DNA of 64,000 bases from Sapria himalayana (Eukaryota > Streptophyta > Magnoliopsida > Malpighiales > Rafflesiaceae): positions 1-64,000 of the forward strand of contig JAREIK010004364.1 in assembly GCA_029783825.1 (NCBI GenBank), written 5' to 3'. The notes beneath the pieces were generated by a model. The model saw nothing but the letters and a program-made list of their open reading frames with translations. It made no database searches and was not told where the DNA came from. Of the stretch, positions 36,989-51,392 are shown in pieces. Both the position numbers and the translations under genes were made by a program. Within the stretch, counting starts at the first letter, position 1; each line of letters starts with the position of its first letter.

Positions 36989-39900
36989 ATAGATATTATA
37001 ATAATGTTCAAAAATTAAATTAATTAACTATTAGTAATAATATAAATATTAATTAAATATATTTACATAACACAAAATGATTAAAAATAAAATAAAAATA
37101 TATTACTAAATAATAATATTTAATTTTTAATTTTTTCCATATTTTTATAAGCTTATATTTTTTATGATTAAAAATATATTATATAAATAATATATGTCTC
37201 ACTCGAAATTTATTTTGTAATTAATTTTTATAAAAAATTAAAATATAAATAATAAAAATGAATATTTAAAATAATAATAAATAGAAATAAAAATGAGATT
37301 TATTATTTATTAAGTAGTATACAGCTGTTATAAGGATTGTGTATTTAGGGTTTTCGGGTTTTATGAGCTACTGATTTAAGTAAGTAAACATTTAGTGATC
37401 GATAGGTTTTATTTAAAAAAGAAATAACAAAAATTTATTTTTTGTATTCTTTCTCATTTTTTAAGATTACAACCTATGAAAATATAATAATTTTTAAATT
37501 TTTTTCAAAAGTGAATACAATATTTATTTATAATAATCATAATAATTATATATCATATAAATTCAATATAAACAATTTTATTGATAGATATTCTAAAAAT
37601 TATCAAAAAATAAATTAAAAATCTATTATGAATAAGATTGATATTATTTAAAATATAATATCAAAACCTAAAATGATTCAAAAGCAAAGATAAATATATT
37701 ACTTAATAATAATTATATGTTTTAAAATTTTTATTCTTTTTATAAGCTTATCAATTTTTGATAAAAAATTATTTTATGAAATTATATTTTTAACTCATAA
37801 TTTATTTTATAATTAATATATATATATATGAATAAAAAACATAACAATCAAACTAAATTATTTAAGTTATAATGAAAACAAATAAAAAAGAGATTTATTA
37901 ATTATTATTTAGGGTATACCGGTTTAAAGGATTATCTATATAGGGGTATCAGGATTTTGTAGTATAGTGATTTAAGTGGTTAGACATTTAGTGTTTTATA
38001 GGTTTTATTTAAACAATGAAATAACAAAAAAAATATTTTTTTTTATTTTTTCACATGTTCAAAGGTTATAATCTTTGAAAATATAAAAATTATAAATCTT
38101 TTTTCAAAAGTGAGTAGAATATTTTGTTATAATAATTATTAAATTTATATATCATATAAATTCAATATAAAATTTTTATTGATAAATATTCTAATAATGA
38201 TCAAAATAAATAAATAATCTATTATTAATAAGTTAGATATCAATTAAAATATAATTACAAATCCTAAAATGATTCTGAAACAAAGCAAAATATATTACTA
38301 TATAATATTTTTTTGTTTTTAATTTTTTTCTTCTTTTATAAAGTTTATATATATTTTTTGTGGAAAACTAATTTATATAAATTATATTTGTATTACTTAT
38401 AATTTATTTTATTATTAATATTTATATAAAAATAAACACATAATAAATTAAAATGAATATTTAAAATTATAATGAAATAAATAAAAATGAGATTAATTAT
38501 TTATTATTTATTATTTAGGATATACATGTTTAAAAAATTTATCTATTTAGGGTTTTCGAGATTTAGAAGTTATTAATTTAAGTATTATAAATTTAATGGT
38601 TTATAGGTTTTATTCAAACAACGAAATAATGAAAAATTTATTTTTGATATTTTTTCCAATTTTCAATGGTTATAACATTTGAAAATATAATAATTTTAAA
38701 ATTTTTTAAAAATGTGAATACAAAATTTAGTAATAATAAATATTATAACTATATATAAATAAAACTAAATATAAACAATTTTATTCATAGATATTATATA
38801 AATTATCAAAAAATAAATTAATAAACTATTATTAATATGATAGATATAAATTAAAATATAATTTAAAAACCTAAAATGATTCAAAATCAAGGTAAAATTT
38901 ATTACTAAATAAAAATTTTTTTTAGTTTTTGCATCATTTTATAAGCTTATATGTTTTTTTGATGAAAAATATATTATTTAAATTATATTTGTATCACACA
39001 TAATTTATTTTGTAATTAATATTTCTATAAATTATTTTAATTATATTTAAGGTTTACGAGTTTAAAGGTTTAAGTATTTAGGTGCTTCGGGGTTTAGTAG
39101 TTTAGATATTTATGTATCTAGGCATTTAATGGTTTATATGTTTTATTTAAAAAATGATATAATAAAAAATTTATTTTTGTTATTTTTTATCAATTTTGAA
39201 TGTCTTAAACTTTGAAAATATAACAATTTTTAAATTTTTTTTAGAGGTGAATATTATATTTAGATATGATAATCTTAATAATTAGATTATCATGAAAATT
39301 AATATATACAATTATATTAAAATATATTATATTAATGATCAAAAAATAAATTAATAATCTATTAATAATAAAATAAATATTATTTTAAATATATTTGCAA
39401 AATGTAAATTTATTCAAAATCAAAGAAAAATATATTACAAAATAATACTTTCTTTGATGTTTTGCTTCATTTTATAAGTTTATATTTGTTGTTTTTAAAA
39501 GTAAATTATTTAAATTATATTTGTCTTCCTCATAATTTATTTTTAATTTATAATTCTATAAAAATAAACTAATAAATAATTAAAATGAATATTTAAAATT
39601 ATAATGAAAACAAATAAAATAGATATTTATTATTTATTATTCAGGATATACTAGTTTAATGGTTTAAGTATTTAGGTAATTTGGGGTTTAGTGATTTAAG
39701 TGTTTAGGCCTTTAGTGATTTATAGTTTTTATTTAAAGAATGAAAAAAAATAAAAATTTAATTTTTTGATTTTTTTTGATTTTTTTTTAATTTTTGAAGG
39801 TTATAACCTTTGAAATTATAATAATTTTTAATTTTTTTTTAAATGTGAATATAATATTCAGTAAAAATAATCTTAATAATTATATATAATGTAAACTCAA

Positions 39901-42900
39901 TATAAATAATTTTATTGATAGATATTATAATAATGATCAATAATAAATTAATAAACTATTATAGATAAGAATGATAAAAATTAAAATAAAATTGCAAAAT
40001 CTAAAATGATTAAAAATAAAAATAATATATTTTACTAAATAATAAATTGTTGTTTTTAAAATTTTGCCTCTTTTTATAAGGATATATATTTTTTTTGATG
40101 AAAAATAAATTATTTAAATTAGATCTGTCTCACTAATAATTTATTTTGTAATTAATATTTCTATAAAAATAAACTGATAAATAATTAAAATAAAAATTTA
40201 AAAATATAGTTAATAAAAATTAAATTGAGATTTATGAATTTTTATTAATGTACACCTGTTTAATAGTTTAAGTATTTAAAGGTTTTGTCGTTTAGGACTT
40301 TAGCAATATATGTTTTTAGGCATTTAGTGGTTTATAGGTTTTATTTAAACAATAAAATAACAAAAAAATTGTAATATTTAAAATATAATAATTTATAGGT
40401 TTTATTTAAACTAATAATTTATAGGTTTTCTCATTTTCTTGAGTTATAACCTTTGAAAATATAATAATATTAAAAATTTTTTGAAATGTGAATACAATAT
40501 TTAGTTATTTTAATATTAATAATTATATATCATATAAAGTCAATATAAACAATTTTTTTGATAGATAATATAATAATGATCAAAATTTAAAATAATAAAC
40601 TATTAATAAAAAGATGATATTAATTAAAAAATATTTACAAACCCAAATTAAAAAATATATGTCGCTCTCATAATTTAATTTGTAATAAATATTTCTATAA
40701 AAATAAACTAATAAATAATAAAAATTAATATTTAAAATTATAATAAATAGAAATAAAAAATAGATTTATTAATTATTAAGTAGTATATAGCATTTTAATG
40801 GTTTATGTATTCAGGCATTATAAAGTTTAGAAGTTTACTGATTTAACTATGTATGCATTTAGTGGTTTATAGGTTTTATTAAATAAATAAAATAATAAAA
40901 AATTTATTTTTATTATTTTTTGATATTTTCAATGGTTATAACCTTTGAAATTATAATAATTTTTAAATTTTTTTAAAATGTGAATGCAATATATAGTTAT
41001 AATAATCATTATATTTATATATCATATAAATTCAATATAAATAATTTTATTAATAAATATTATAATAATGATCATAAAATAAATTAATAATCTATTATTA
41101 ATAAGATAGATATCAATTAAAATAAATTACAAAACCTAAAATGATTCAAAAGAAAAGCAAAATATATTACTATATAATAATTGTTTGTTTTGAAATTTTT
41201 TTTCTTTGAAAAAGTTTGTCAATAATTCTTTGATGAAAAATAATATATATAAATTATATTTGTCTAACTCAATTTATTTTGTAATAAATATATATATATA
41301 AATAAACAAATAAATAATTAAAATAAATATTTAAATTTATAATGAAAAAAAAATGAGATTTATTATTTATTATTTAGAGATACCGGTTTAATTTAAATTA
41401 GATCTGTCTCATTAATAATTTATTTTTTAATTAATATTTATATAAAATAATTTGATAAATATTAAAAATAAAATTTTAAAATTATACTGAATAAAAATTA
41501 AAATGAGATTTATGATTTATTATTAATGTATACCAGTTTAATGATTTAAGTATTTATAGGTTTTGTCGTTAAAAGTTTAGCGATTTATGTTTATAGGCTT
41601 TTAGTAGTTTATAGGTTTTATTTTAATAAATAAAATAACAAAAAAAATTTCTATAATTTTTTATCATTTTCATAGGTTATAACATTTGAAAAAATAATAA
41701 TATTTAAATTTTTTTTGAAATTTTAATACAATATTATGTAATAATAATATTAATAATTATATATCATATAAATTTTATATAAATAATTTTATTGTTAGAT
41801 ATTATAATAATGATCAAAAATTAAATTTATAAACTATTAATATTAAGATAGATATTAATTATAAAATATTTTCAAAACCCAAATTGATTCAAAATTAAGG
41901 TAACTTATATTACTTGATAATTATTTATTATTTTTAAATTTATACTCCTTTTATAAGCGTATATTTTTATTAGATATATAATATATTTTTTAAATAATAT
42001 TTGTCCCACTCATAATTTATTTTGTAAAAAATATTTCAATAAAAATATACTAATAAATAATTAAAATGAATATTTAAAATTATAATAAATAGAAATAAAA
42101 ATTAGATTTATTATTTATTATGTATTATATATCAGTTTAATGGTTACTATATTTAGGCATTACTGGGTCTAAGAGTTTACTTATTTAACTGTTTATGCAT
42201 TTAGTAGTTTATAGGTTTTATTTTAAAATTAAAAAAACAAAAAATTTATTTTTATTATATTTTGATATTTTCAAAGGTTATCAACTTAGAAAATATAATA
42301 ATTTTTAAATTTTTTTCAAAAGTGAATTCAATATTTAGTTATAATAATCATTATATTTATATATCATATAAATTCAATATAAACTATTTTATTGATAAAT
42401 ATTCTAATAATGATCAAAAAATAAATTAATAATCTATTATTAATAAGATAGATATCAATTAAAATATAATTACAAAACCTAAAATTATTCAGAAGGGAAG
42501 CAAAATATATTACTATATAATAATTTTTTGTTTTGAAAAATTTTTTTCTTTTAAAAAGTTTATCTATAATTTTTTGATGAAAAATAATTTATATAAATTA
42601 TATTTGTATAACTCAATTTATTTTGTAATTAATATTTTTTATAAATAAACAAATAAATAATTAAATTGAATATATAAAAATTATAATGAAAAAAAATGAG
42701 ATTTATTATTTTTTATTTAGGTATACTGGTTTAATTTAAATTAGATCTGTCTCACTAATAATTTATTTTGTAATTAATATTTCTATAAAAATAAACTGAT
42801 AATTAATTAAAATAAAAATTTAAATTTATACTGAATAAAAATTAAAATGAAATTTATGAATTATTATTAATGTATACCTATTTAATATTTTATGTATTTA

Positions 42901-45900
42901 GAGGTTTTGTCGTTTATGACTTTAGCGATTTATGTTTTTAGGCATTTAGTGGTTTATAGGTTTTGTTTAAACACTGAAATAACTAAAAAATTATTTTTGG
43001 TATTTTTTCACATTTTCAAAGGTTATAACCATTGACAATATAATAATTTTAAAATTTTTTAAAATGTGAATACAATATTTAGTAATTATATTTATTATAA
43101 TTATATATAATATAAAGTAAATATAAATAATTTTATTCATAGATATGATATCGATTATCAAAAGATAAATTAATATGTTATTATTATTATAATGGATATC
43201 AATTAAAATATAATTACAAAACCTATTATTATTCAAAATCCAAGTAAAATTTATTACTAAATAATAATTTTTGTTTTTTAGTTTTTGCTTCTTTTTATAA
43301 GCTTAAATATTTTTTTGATGAAATATAAATTATTTAAATTATATTTTTATCACTCATAATTTACTTTGTAATTAATATTTAATAAATTATTTAAATTATA
43401 ATTAAGGTTTATAAGTTTAAAGGTTTAAGTATTTAGGGGCTTTTGTTTTTAGGAGATTAGATGTTTAAGTGTTTAGGCATTTAGTGGGTTATAAGTTTTA
43501 TTTAAACAATGATATAGCAAAAAAATTATTTTTATTATTTTTTCTAATTTTTGAAGATTATATCCTTTGAAAATATAATAATTTTTAAATGTTTTTCAAA
43601 TGTCAATATAATATTTATTTATAATAATCTTAATAATTATAATTCATTTAAATTAAATATAAATAATTATATTCCTATATATTAGAATTATGATCAAAAA
43701 TAAATTAATAAACTATTATTAATAAAATAGTTATTATTTAAAAAGTATTTGCAATATCTAAATTTATTCAAATCAAAGTAAAATATATTACGAAATAATA
43801 ATTTTTTTTAATGTTTTGCTATTTTTATAACTTTATATTTTTGTTATTAAAAATAAATTATTTAAATTATACTTGTCTCACTCATGATTATTTTGTAATT
43901 TATAATTCTATAATAATAAACTACTAAATAATTAAAATGAATATTTAAAATTATAATGAATACAAATAAAATTGAGATTTATTATTTATTATTCAGGATA
44001 TACCGGTTTAATGGTTTAAGTATTTAGGTGTTTTGTGGTTTAGGAGTTTAGTGGTTTAAATGTTTAGACCTTTAGTGATTTATAGTTTTTTTAAAGAAAG
44101 AAAAACAAAAAATTTAATTTTTTGTTTTTTCTTTATTTTTGAAGGTTGTAACCTTTGAAAATACAATAATATTTAATTTTTTTTAATGTGGATATAATAT
44201 TTAGTTATAATAATCTTAATAATTATATATAATATAAACATAATATAAATAATTTTATTGATAGATATTATAATAATGATTAATAAATAATTTAATAAAC
44301 TTGTATTTATAAGAATGATATAAATTAAAATATAATTGTAAAATCTAAAATGATTCAAAATCAAAATAAGATATATTATTAAATAATAATTTTTTATTTT
44401 TAAAATTGTGCCTCTTTTTATGAGCATTTTTTTTGATGAAAAATAAATTATTTAAATTATATATGTCGCACTAATAATTTATTTTTTAATTAATATTTCT
44501 ATAAAAATAAACTGATAAATAATTAAAATGAATATTTAAAATTATAATGAATACTAATAAAACTGAGATTTATGATTTATTATTTAGACTATACTAATTA
44601 AATATTTTAAGTATTTATGGGTTTCGGGGTTTAGGAGTTTTGTAATTTTTGTATTTAGTAATATAGTGGTTTATAGGTTTTATATAAAAAATAAAATAAC
44701 AAAAAATTTATTTTTGTTATTTTTTCTCTTTTTTGAAGGTTATAAGCTTTGAAAATATAATAATTTTTAAATTTTTTTTAGAAAAGTGAATACAATATGA
44801 AGTTATAATAAGCATAATAATTATATATCATATAAATTCAATATAAACTTTTTTATTGATATTTATTATAATAATGATCATAAAAAAGTAATAACCTATT
44901 ATTAATACGATAAATATTGTTTAAAATATATTTACAAAACCTAAAATGACTCAAAATCAAAGTGAAATATTTTACTAAATATTAATTTTAAATTTTTAAA
45001 TTTTTGTATCCATTTATAAGCCTATATATTTTTTGATGAAAAATAAATTATTTAAATTATATTTGTCTCACTATTAATTTATTTTTTAATTTATATTTCT
45101 ATAAAATTAAACTAATGAATAATTAAAATGTATATTTAAAATTATAATAAATACAAATAAAAAAGAGATTTATGATTTATTATTTAGGGTATAACTATTT
45201 AATTGTTTTAGTATTTTGTGGTTTTTGAGTTAAGGAGTTTATTGATTTATATGTTTACACATTTAGGTGTTTATAGGTTTTATTTAATCAATGAAATAAC
45301 AAAAAAATTATTTTTATGAATTTTCGTAATTTTCAAAGGTTATAACCTTTAAAAATATAATAATTTTTTAATAGTTCTAAAATATGAATACAATACTTAG
45401 TTATAATAATCTTAATAATTATATTTGTTGTAGATAAAATATAAAAAATGTATTAATATATATTATAATAATGATCAAAAAATAAACTAATAAACTATTA
45501 TTAATAATATAGATTTTAATTAAAATATATTTGTAGAACCCAAAATAATTCAAAATCAAAGTAAATTATTTTACTAAATAAAATTTTAAATTTTTGAAAT
45601 TTTGTTTATTTTTATAAGCTTATTTTTTTTCATAAAAAATAAATTATTTAAATTATATCTGTCTCACTCATTATTTATTTTGTAATTAATATTTCTATAA
45701 AAATAAACTAAAAAATAATTAAAATGAATATTTAAAATTATAATGAATACAAATAAAAATGAGATTTATTATTTATTAATTATTATTTAGGTTATATAGG
45801 TTTAATGATTTATGTATTTAGGGGGTTTTGGCGTTTAGAAGTCTAGAATTTTAAATGTTTGGCATTTAGTGGTTTCTAAGTTTTATTTAAATAATAAAAT

Positions 45901-47699
45901 AATAAAAAATTATTTTTGTGATTTTTTATCATTTTTGAAGGTTTAAACCTTTGAAAATATAATAATTTTTAAATTGTTTTCAAATGTAAATATAATATTT
46001 AGTTATGATAACTTAATAATTATAAGACATTTTAATTGAATATATGTAATTTTATTGTTCGATATTATAAAAATGATCAAATAATAAATTAATAAACTAT
46101 TATTAATAAGATTGATCGCAACTTAAAATATAATTGTAAAGCTTATATATAATGATTTAAAATCTAAGTAAAATATATTACTAAATAATATTTTTTTGTT
46201 TTTAAATTTTTACTTCTTTATATAAGCTTTTTTTTTTATTAAAAATAAATTATTAAAATTATATTTGTCTCACTCATTATTTATTTTGTGATTGATATTT
46301 CTATAAAAAATAAACTAATAAATAATTAAAATGAATATTTAAAATTATAATGAATACAAATTAAAATGAGATTTATGATTTATTATATAGGTTATACCGG
46401 TTTAATGGTTTGGTTATTTAGGAGTTTTATCGTTTAAAAGTTTAGAAATTTATGTTTTTAGGCATTTAGTGGTTTATAGGTTTTATTTATATAATAAAAA
46501 TTTAAAATTCTATTTTTGATTTTTTCTGATTTTTAAAGGTTATAACCTTTGAAAATAAAATAATTTTTAAAATTTTTTGAAATGTGAATACCATATATAA
46601 TTATATTAATCTTACTAATTATATATCATATAAATTCAATATAAATAATTTTAATGATATATATTATAATAATGATCAAAAATAAAATTAATAAACTATT
46701 ATAAATAATATAAATATTAATTAAAATATATTTACATAACACAAAATGATTCAAAATCAAATCAAAATAGATTACTAAATAATAATATTTAATTTTTAAA
46801 ATTTTTTTTTTATTACCTTATATTTTTTTTATTAAAATAAATTATTTAAATAATATTTGTCTCACTCGAAATTTATTTTGTAATTAATTTTTCTAAAAAA
46901 TTAAACTATAAATAATTAAAATGAATATTTAAAATTATAATAAATAGAAATAAAAATGAGATTTATTATTTATTAAGCAGTATATAGCTGTTAAAAGGTT
47001 TATGTATTTAGGAGTTTCGGGATTTTATGAGCTTACTAATTAAAGTAAGTAAGCATTTAATGATCTATAGCTTTTATTTAAAAAATGAAATAAAAAAAAT
47101 TTATTTTTATTATTTTCTCTCATTTTTTATGGTTCTAACCTTTGAAAATATAATAATTTTTTAATTTTTTTCAAATGTGAATTCAATATTTAGTTATAAA
47201 AATCACTATATTTATATATCATATAAATTCAATATAAACTATTTTATTGATAAATATTCTAATAATGATCAGAAAATAAATTAATAATTTATTATTACTA
47301 AGATAGATATCAATTATAATATAATTACAATACCTAAAATGATTCAGAAGCAAAGCTAAATATATTACTATATAATATTTTTTTGTTTTGAAATTTTTTT
47401 TTCTTTTAAAAAGTTTATATATATTATTTTAATGAAGAATAATTTATATAAATTATATTTGTGTAACTCATAATTTATTTTTTAATTAATATTTATATTA
47501 AAATAAAGAAATATTTAATTAAATTTGAATATTTAAAATTAAAATAAAAAAAATGAGATTTATTCTTTATTATTTAGGATATACCGGTTTAATTTAAATT
47601 AGATCTGTCTCACTAATAATTTATTTTTTAATTAATATTTCTATAAAAATAAACTGATAAATAATTAAAATAAAAATTAAAATCATACTGAATAATTAA
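36989..47699 (+). repeat. AT-rich satellite array, forward
   Basis: Long forward array with cores near 37465, 38065, 38670, 39205, 39805, 40445, 40940, 41680, 42280, 43025, 43555, 44145, 44745, 45335, 45945, 46540 and 47130. It starts in the middle of a D-type monomer (GATAGATATTATAATAATG), since hAT-2 replaced part of one. A 60-70 bp local duplication of TTTATAGGTTTTATTTAAAC lies near 40330-40425. From about 42.8 kb it parallels 16.7 kb onward (offset about 26.1 kb). No gene. Confidence 0.8.
44655..46760 (+). repeat. satellite higher-order block ABCD, copy 4
   Basis: Subtypes A, B (TAGTTCTAAAATATGAATAC near 45373), C (AATTATAAGACATTTTAATT near 46016) and D recur in order. This block is the counterpart of 18530-20550 in the larger paralogous segment. 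Confidence 0.7.
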
Positions 47700-48811
47700 A
47701 ATAATTTATTTCGTTCATCTCTCACCTCTAAAATGATTGCTAAAGCTCTAACCAAAATAATAGGAGCTTTTACTTTATCTCTATTATGTCTCATCATATT
47801 TGATGTTGAATCACTGGGCTATCAAAGGTAATTTGACTCTTGTACGCTAACAGAATAAACCAAAGTTGTACCACTATGTGTTGAAATAGCTAGGTGTTGA
47901 GGATGCTATTTATATTGATTATTGTAATTTCTTTTAAAATATCTCTCATGCACACGCTCAAAGAAATTTTTTTAAAACATAGATCAAATCTAATAAACAA
48001 CCACCTTGTAGCCTATTAGAACAAACTAGCCCTAGGGCGGATTGAGTAGGGCAAGAAGTATGGGCTCTCTTTCAATCAAGAATCAAAAAATTTATTTTAT
48101 TGGCATGTCTAAGCCTTTTTTTTAAATACTCGTGGATATGAAAAGGATCATTTCTTTCTTTTTATATTAAATGAGTTATGTATACAAGCTAACAATACCC
48201 AAAAAGGTGTAAATGAATCTTATTCAAATGTATAAAAAATTTTAATCATTGCTCAAAATATTAGTCTTGCATATTGACACTTGAGGTCACAAATCAAAGG
48301 AAAAAACCATAGTGATATTTCCAATCCCAAGAATTTTAGCTATAGAAAGTTATAAAGAGTAGTACTTGAGCTTTAACTATTTCTAGGGTCATGACTTTTG
48401 CTCTTGAGGAATGTCCAAAGTTACAATTATTCCTAGTGCAATTACATTGAAATATAAAGATAAAATGTACAAGCTATGGTCATATCCAATACTATGAACC
48501 AGTATTATAGTGATTAAATATATATTCATGATCATTCTTAGAGCCATCACAATATGTTCAACAGAGAGACACAAGTTATGGCATATTCTCATTGATATGA
48601 TTTTGTGTTCTAGAGACAAAATACACAATCATGACCATTGATAATGATACAATAATCTAAAGCAAGAAAGAGACTGAATCCATAACTCACCCCTTGAGTC
48701 ATGACTTTCTGTTACATTAACAAAGAGATAGTTCTGTGACATTCCTAAAAGTTGTGAATTTCAATTTAAATTTAACACTTAGTCATTTGATTATAAAAGT
48801 GCAAAGAATGA

Positions 48812-48889
48812 TATTTAGGATTAGGGTTTATGGATTAGGGTTATAGTTTATAGTTTAAGGTTTAGGATTTAAAGTTTAGGGTTTATGGT
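48812..48889 (+). repeat. degenerate telomere-like run (insert B)
   Basis: ATTTAGGATTAGGGTTTATG, then GATTAGGG, GGTTTAGG and AGTTTAGGG; counterpart of 22721-22797. It is immediately followed by the poly(T) tract, 48889-48909. Confidence 0.6.
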
Positions 48890-48909
48890 TTTTTTTTTGT
48901 TTTTTTTTT

Positions 48910-49165
48910 GAAAATACACACTTTATTTATCATTTAGGCACACAACTTACAAGAGACTAAAAAGCTGACTAATTTAGACCAACCCACCAATTACTATGCA
49001 CATTAATGATTCTAAGCATAAAATACATAAAAAAACATAATTCCTAATAATTCCAAGCGTACGAATAAACTAAAATCACATGGCATTCCCGGACTTTAGA
49101 GTTGGCATTGAGTCATTATGCGCACTGCATCCTTTCTCAGATTTGTCCAAACCTTTTGGAGGAAC
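48910..49165 (-). pseudogene. 3' end of an unidentified plant gene (copy B)
   Basis: Counterpart of the fragment in insert A. Exon 49165-49076 is open for 29 codons (starts VPPKGLDKSEKG, ends TLKSGNAM) before TGA; acceptor CATTCAG precedes it. Against copy A there is one 3-bp in-frame deletion (the Trp codon), four silent changes and four base changes that alter three residues. The untranslated region with AATAAA (48922-48927) and the poly(A) tract follow. The upstream exon-like stretch is deleted. The protein is not recognised. Confidence 0.45.
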
Positions 49166-49904
49166 CTGAATGATGCACCATATTAAAACTATGCAAATAT
49201 AAGATTGTGCATGTGTGTGACATGCAGCATCAAGCGTTTGCCTATGTCATTGCTATGCAATGGAATACATGTAAAACTGACAAAATATCAAAATATATGC
49301 ATGCATCTATGTGCATGTGTGATGAGGTCCATCTCATAGTCTAATTAACTACGCGTACAATCAACCTACAATACAAGTAAAATTACAAAATGCTATAAAG
49401 ATGGGTCTTCTACTTTTGGAAGTGTAGCATCGCCTAATGTGCATTTACAAAATGCATTAGTCCTACAAAGTCCAAAATACAAATAATACTACAAAAATAA
49501 ACTACAAGTTTAATCTTTCGCTTCCATGTGGCTAATCTGTACTCCATTGCTTACTGGCCCTGCTTGGTGATGCTTTGGATTTTGCCGGCTCTCCAATTAA
49601 TCATGGATTACGCGCTACTCCTGTTGAGCGATGGTTTGGTGGCCCTCTATGCTGCCTGATATGGCTAGTGGGACCCACTCCTAGCTACTCCTGGGTTTAC
49701 TCCCCACCACTTTGCTCGGTCTCGTCAGTTGTATGAATGTTATCATCTCGGCTTGCTAGTTGGGCCCTCTACAAGCTAGTGGCACATACTTCTGGCTGCT
49801 TCCAGGACTTGTTGGCCCATCTAAATGCTACACCAAGATGGACAAGAATATGTGCACTAGCATACTGTGATCCGTCGCTATGTGTGTGTGGGGCAGCAGT
49901 ACAG

Positions 49905-51392
49905 GGTTTAGGAGTTTAGTAATTTAAGTATTTAGTTATTTTTTGGTTTATAGGTTTTATTTAAATAATTAAATAATAAAAAATTAGTTTTTTGATTTTT
50001 TTTCTCATTTTCAAGGTTATAACCGTTGAAAATATTATATTTTTTAATTTTTTTTCAAATGTTAATACAATATTTTATTATAATAATCATAAAAATTAAA
50101 TATCATGTAAATTCATTATAAATAATTTTATTGATCGATATTATAATACTAATCATAAAATAGATTAATAAACTATTATTAATAAGATAGATATTAATTA
50201 AAATATATTCACAAAACTTAAAATGATTTAAAATCAAATTAAAATATATTATTAAATAATAATTTTTTATTTTTAAATTTTTGATTCTTATTATAAGCTT
50301 ATAAATTTTTTTGATGAATAAAAATTATTTAAATTATATTTGTCTCATTCATAATTTTATTTTGCAATTAATATTTCTATAAAAAAAAACTAATAAATAA
50401 TTAAAATGAATTTTGAAATTATAATGAATACAAATAAAAATAATATTTATGATTAATTATTTAGGGTATACCAGTTTAATGGTTTAAGAATTTAGAAGTT
50501 TAAGAGTTTAGTGATTTAAGTGTTTAGGGCATTTAGTAATTTATATGTTTTATTTAAATAATTAAATAACAAAAAAATTATTTTTGTGATTTTATCTCAT
50601 TTTCAAAGATGATAAACTTTAAAAATATAATAATTTTTAAATTATTTTCAAATATAAATATAATATTTAGTAATAATAATCTTAAAAATTATATATCATG
50701 TAAATTCAATATAAACAATTTTATTGATAAATAATCTAATAATAATCAAAAAATAAATTAATAATCTATTATTAATAAGATAGATATCAATTAAAATATA
50801 ATTACAAAAACTAAAATGATTCATAAGCAATGCAAAATATATAACTATAATGAATAATTAAAATGAATAATTATTTATTTTGTAATTAATATTTATATAT
50901 AAATAAACAAATAAATAATTAAAATGAATATTTAAAATTATAATGAAAAAAAATGAGATTTATTAATTATTATTTAAAGATACTGTTTTAATTTAAATTA
51001 GATCCGTCTAACTAAAAATTTATTTTGTAATTATTATTTCTATAAAAATAAACTGATAAATAATTAAAATAAAAATTTAAAATTATACTGAATAAAAATT
51101 AAAATGAGATTTATGATTTATTATTAATCTATACCAGTTTAATGGAATAAGTATTTAAAGGTTTTTTCGTTTAGGAGTTTAGCAATTTATGTTTTTAGGC
51201 ATTTAGTGGTTTATAGGTTATATTTTAACAATGAAATAACAAAAAAAAATTGATATTTTTTAACATTTTCAAAGGTCATAACTTTGAAAATATAATAATT
51301 TTAATTTTTTTTTAAATGTGAATACAATATTTAGTAATAATAATCATTATAATTATATATAATATAAACTAAATATAAACAATTTTATTGAT
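49905..51392 (+). repeat. AT-rich satellite array, forward (end of forward domain)
   Basis: Cores near 50025, 50605 and 51275; one monomer present after insert A near 24.8 kb is missing here. There is a deletion around 50840-50870. The forward domain ends after AACAATTTTATTGATTTTAA. Confidence 0.8.

Larger units (their letters stand above)
47700..49904. other. insert B: paralogue of insert A
   Basis: Same order of parts as insert A, flanked by the same satellite subtypes, so it arose by segmental duplication. It lacks the 113-bp duplicate, about 155 bp around the upstream exon-like stretch (equivalent of 23190-23345) and about 120 bp around the GT microsatellite. A plus-strand open frame at 49737-49919 runs across the junction into the satellite and is not conserved in A; I do not call it. 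Confidence 0.8.

Noticed and set aside
49737..49919. 60-aa plus-strand frame at the end of insert B
   Set aside because: It crosses into satellite sequence and is not kept in insert A.
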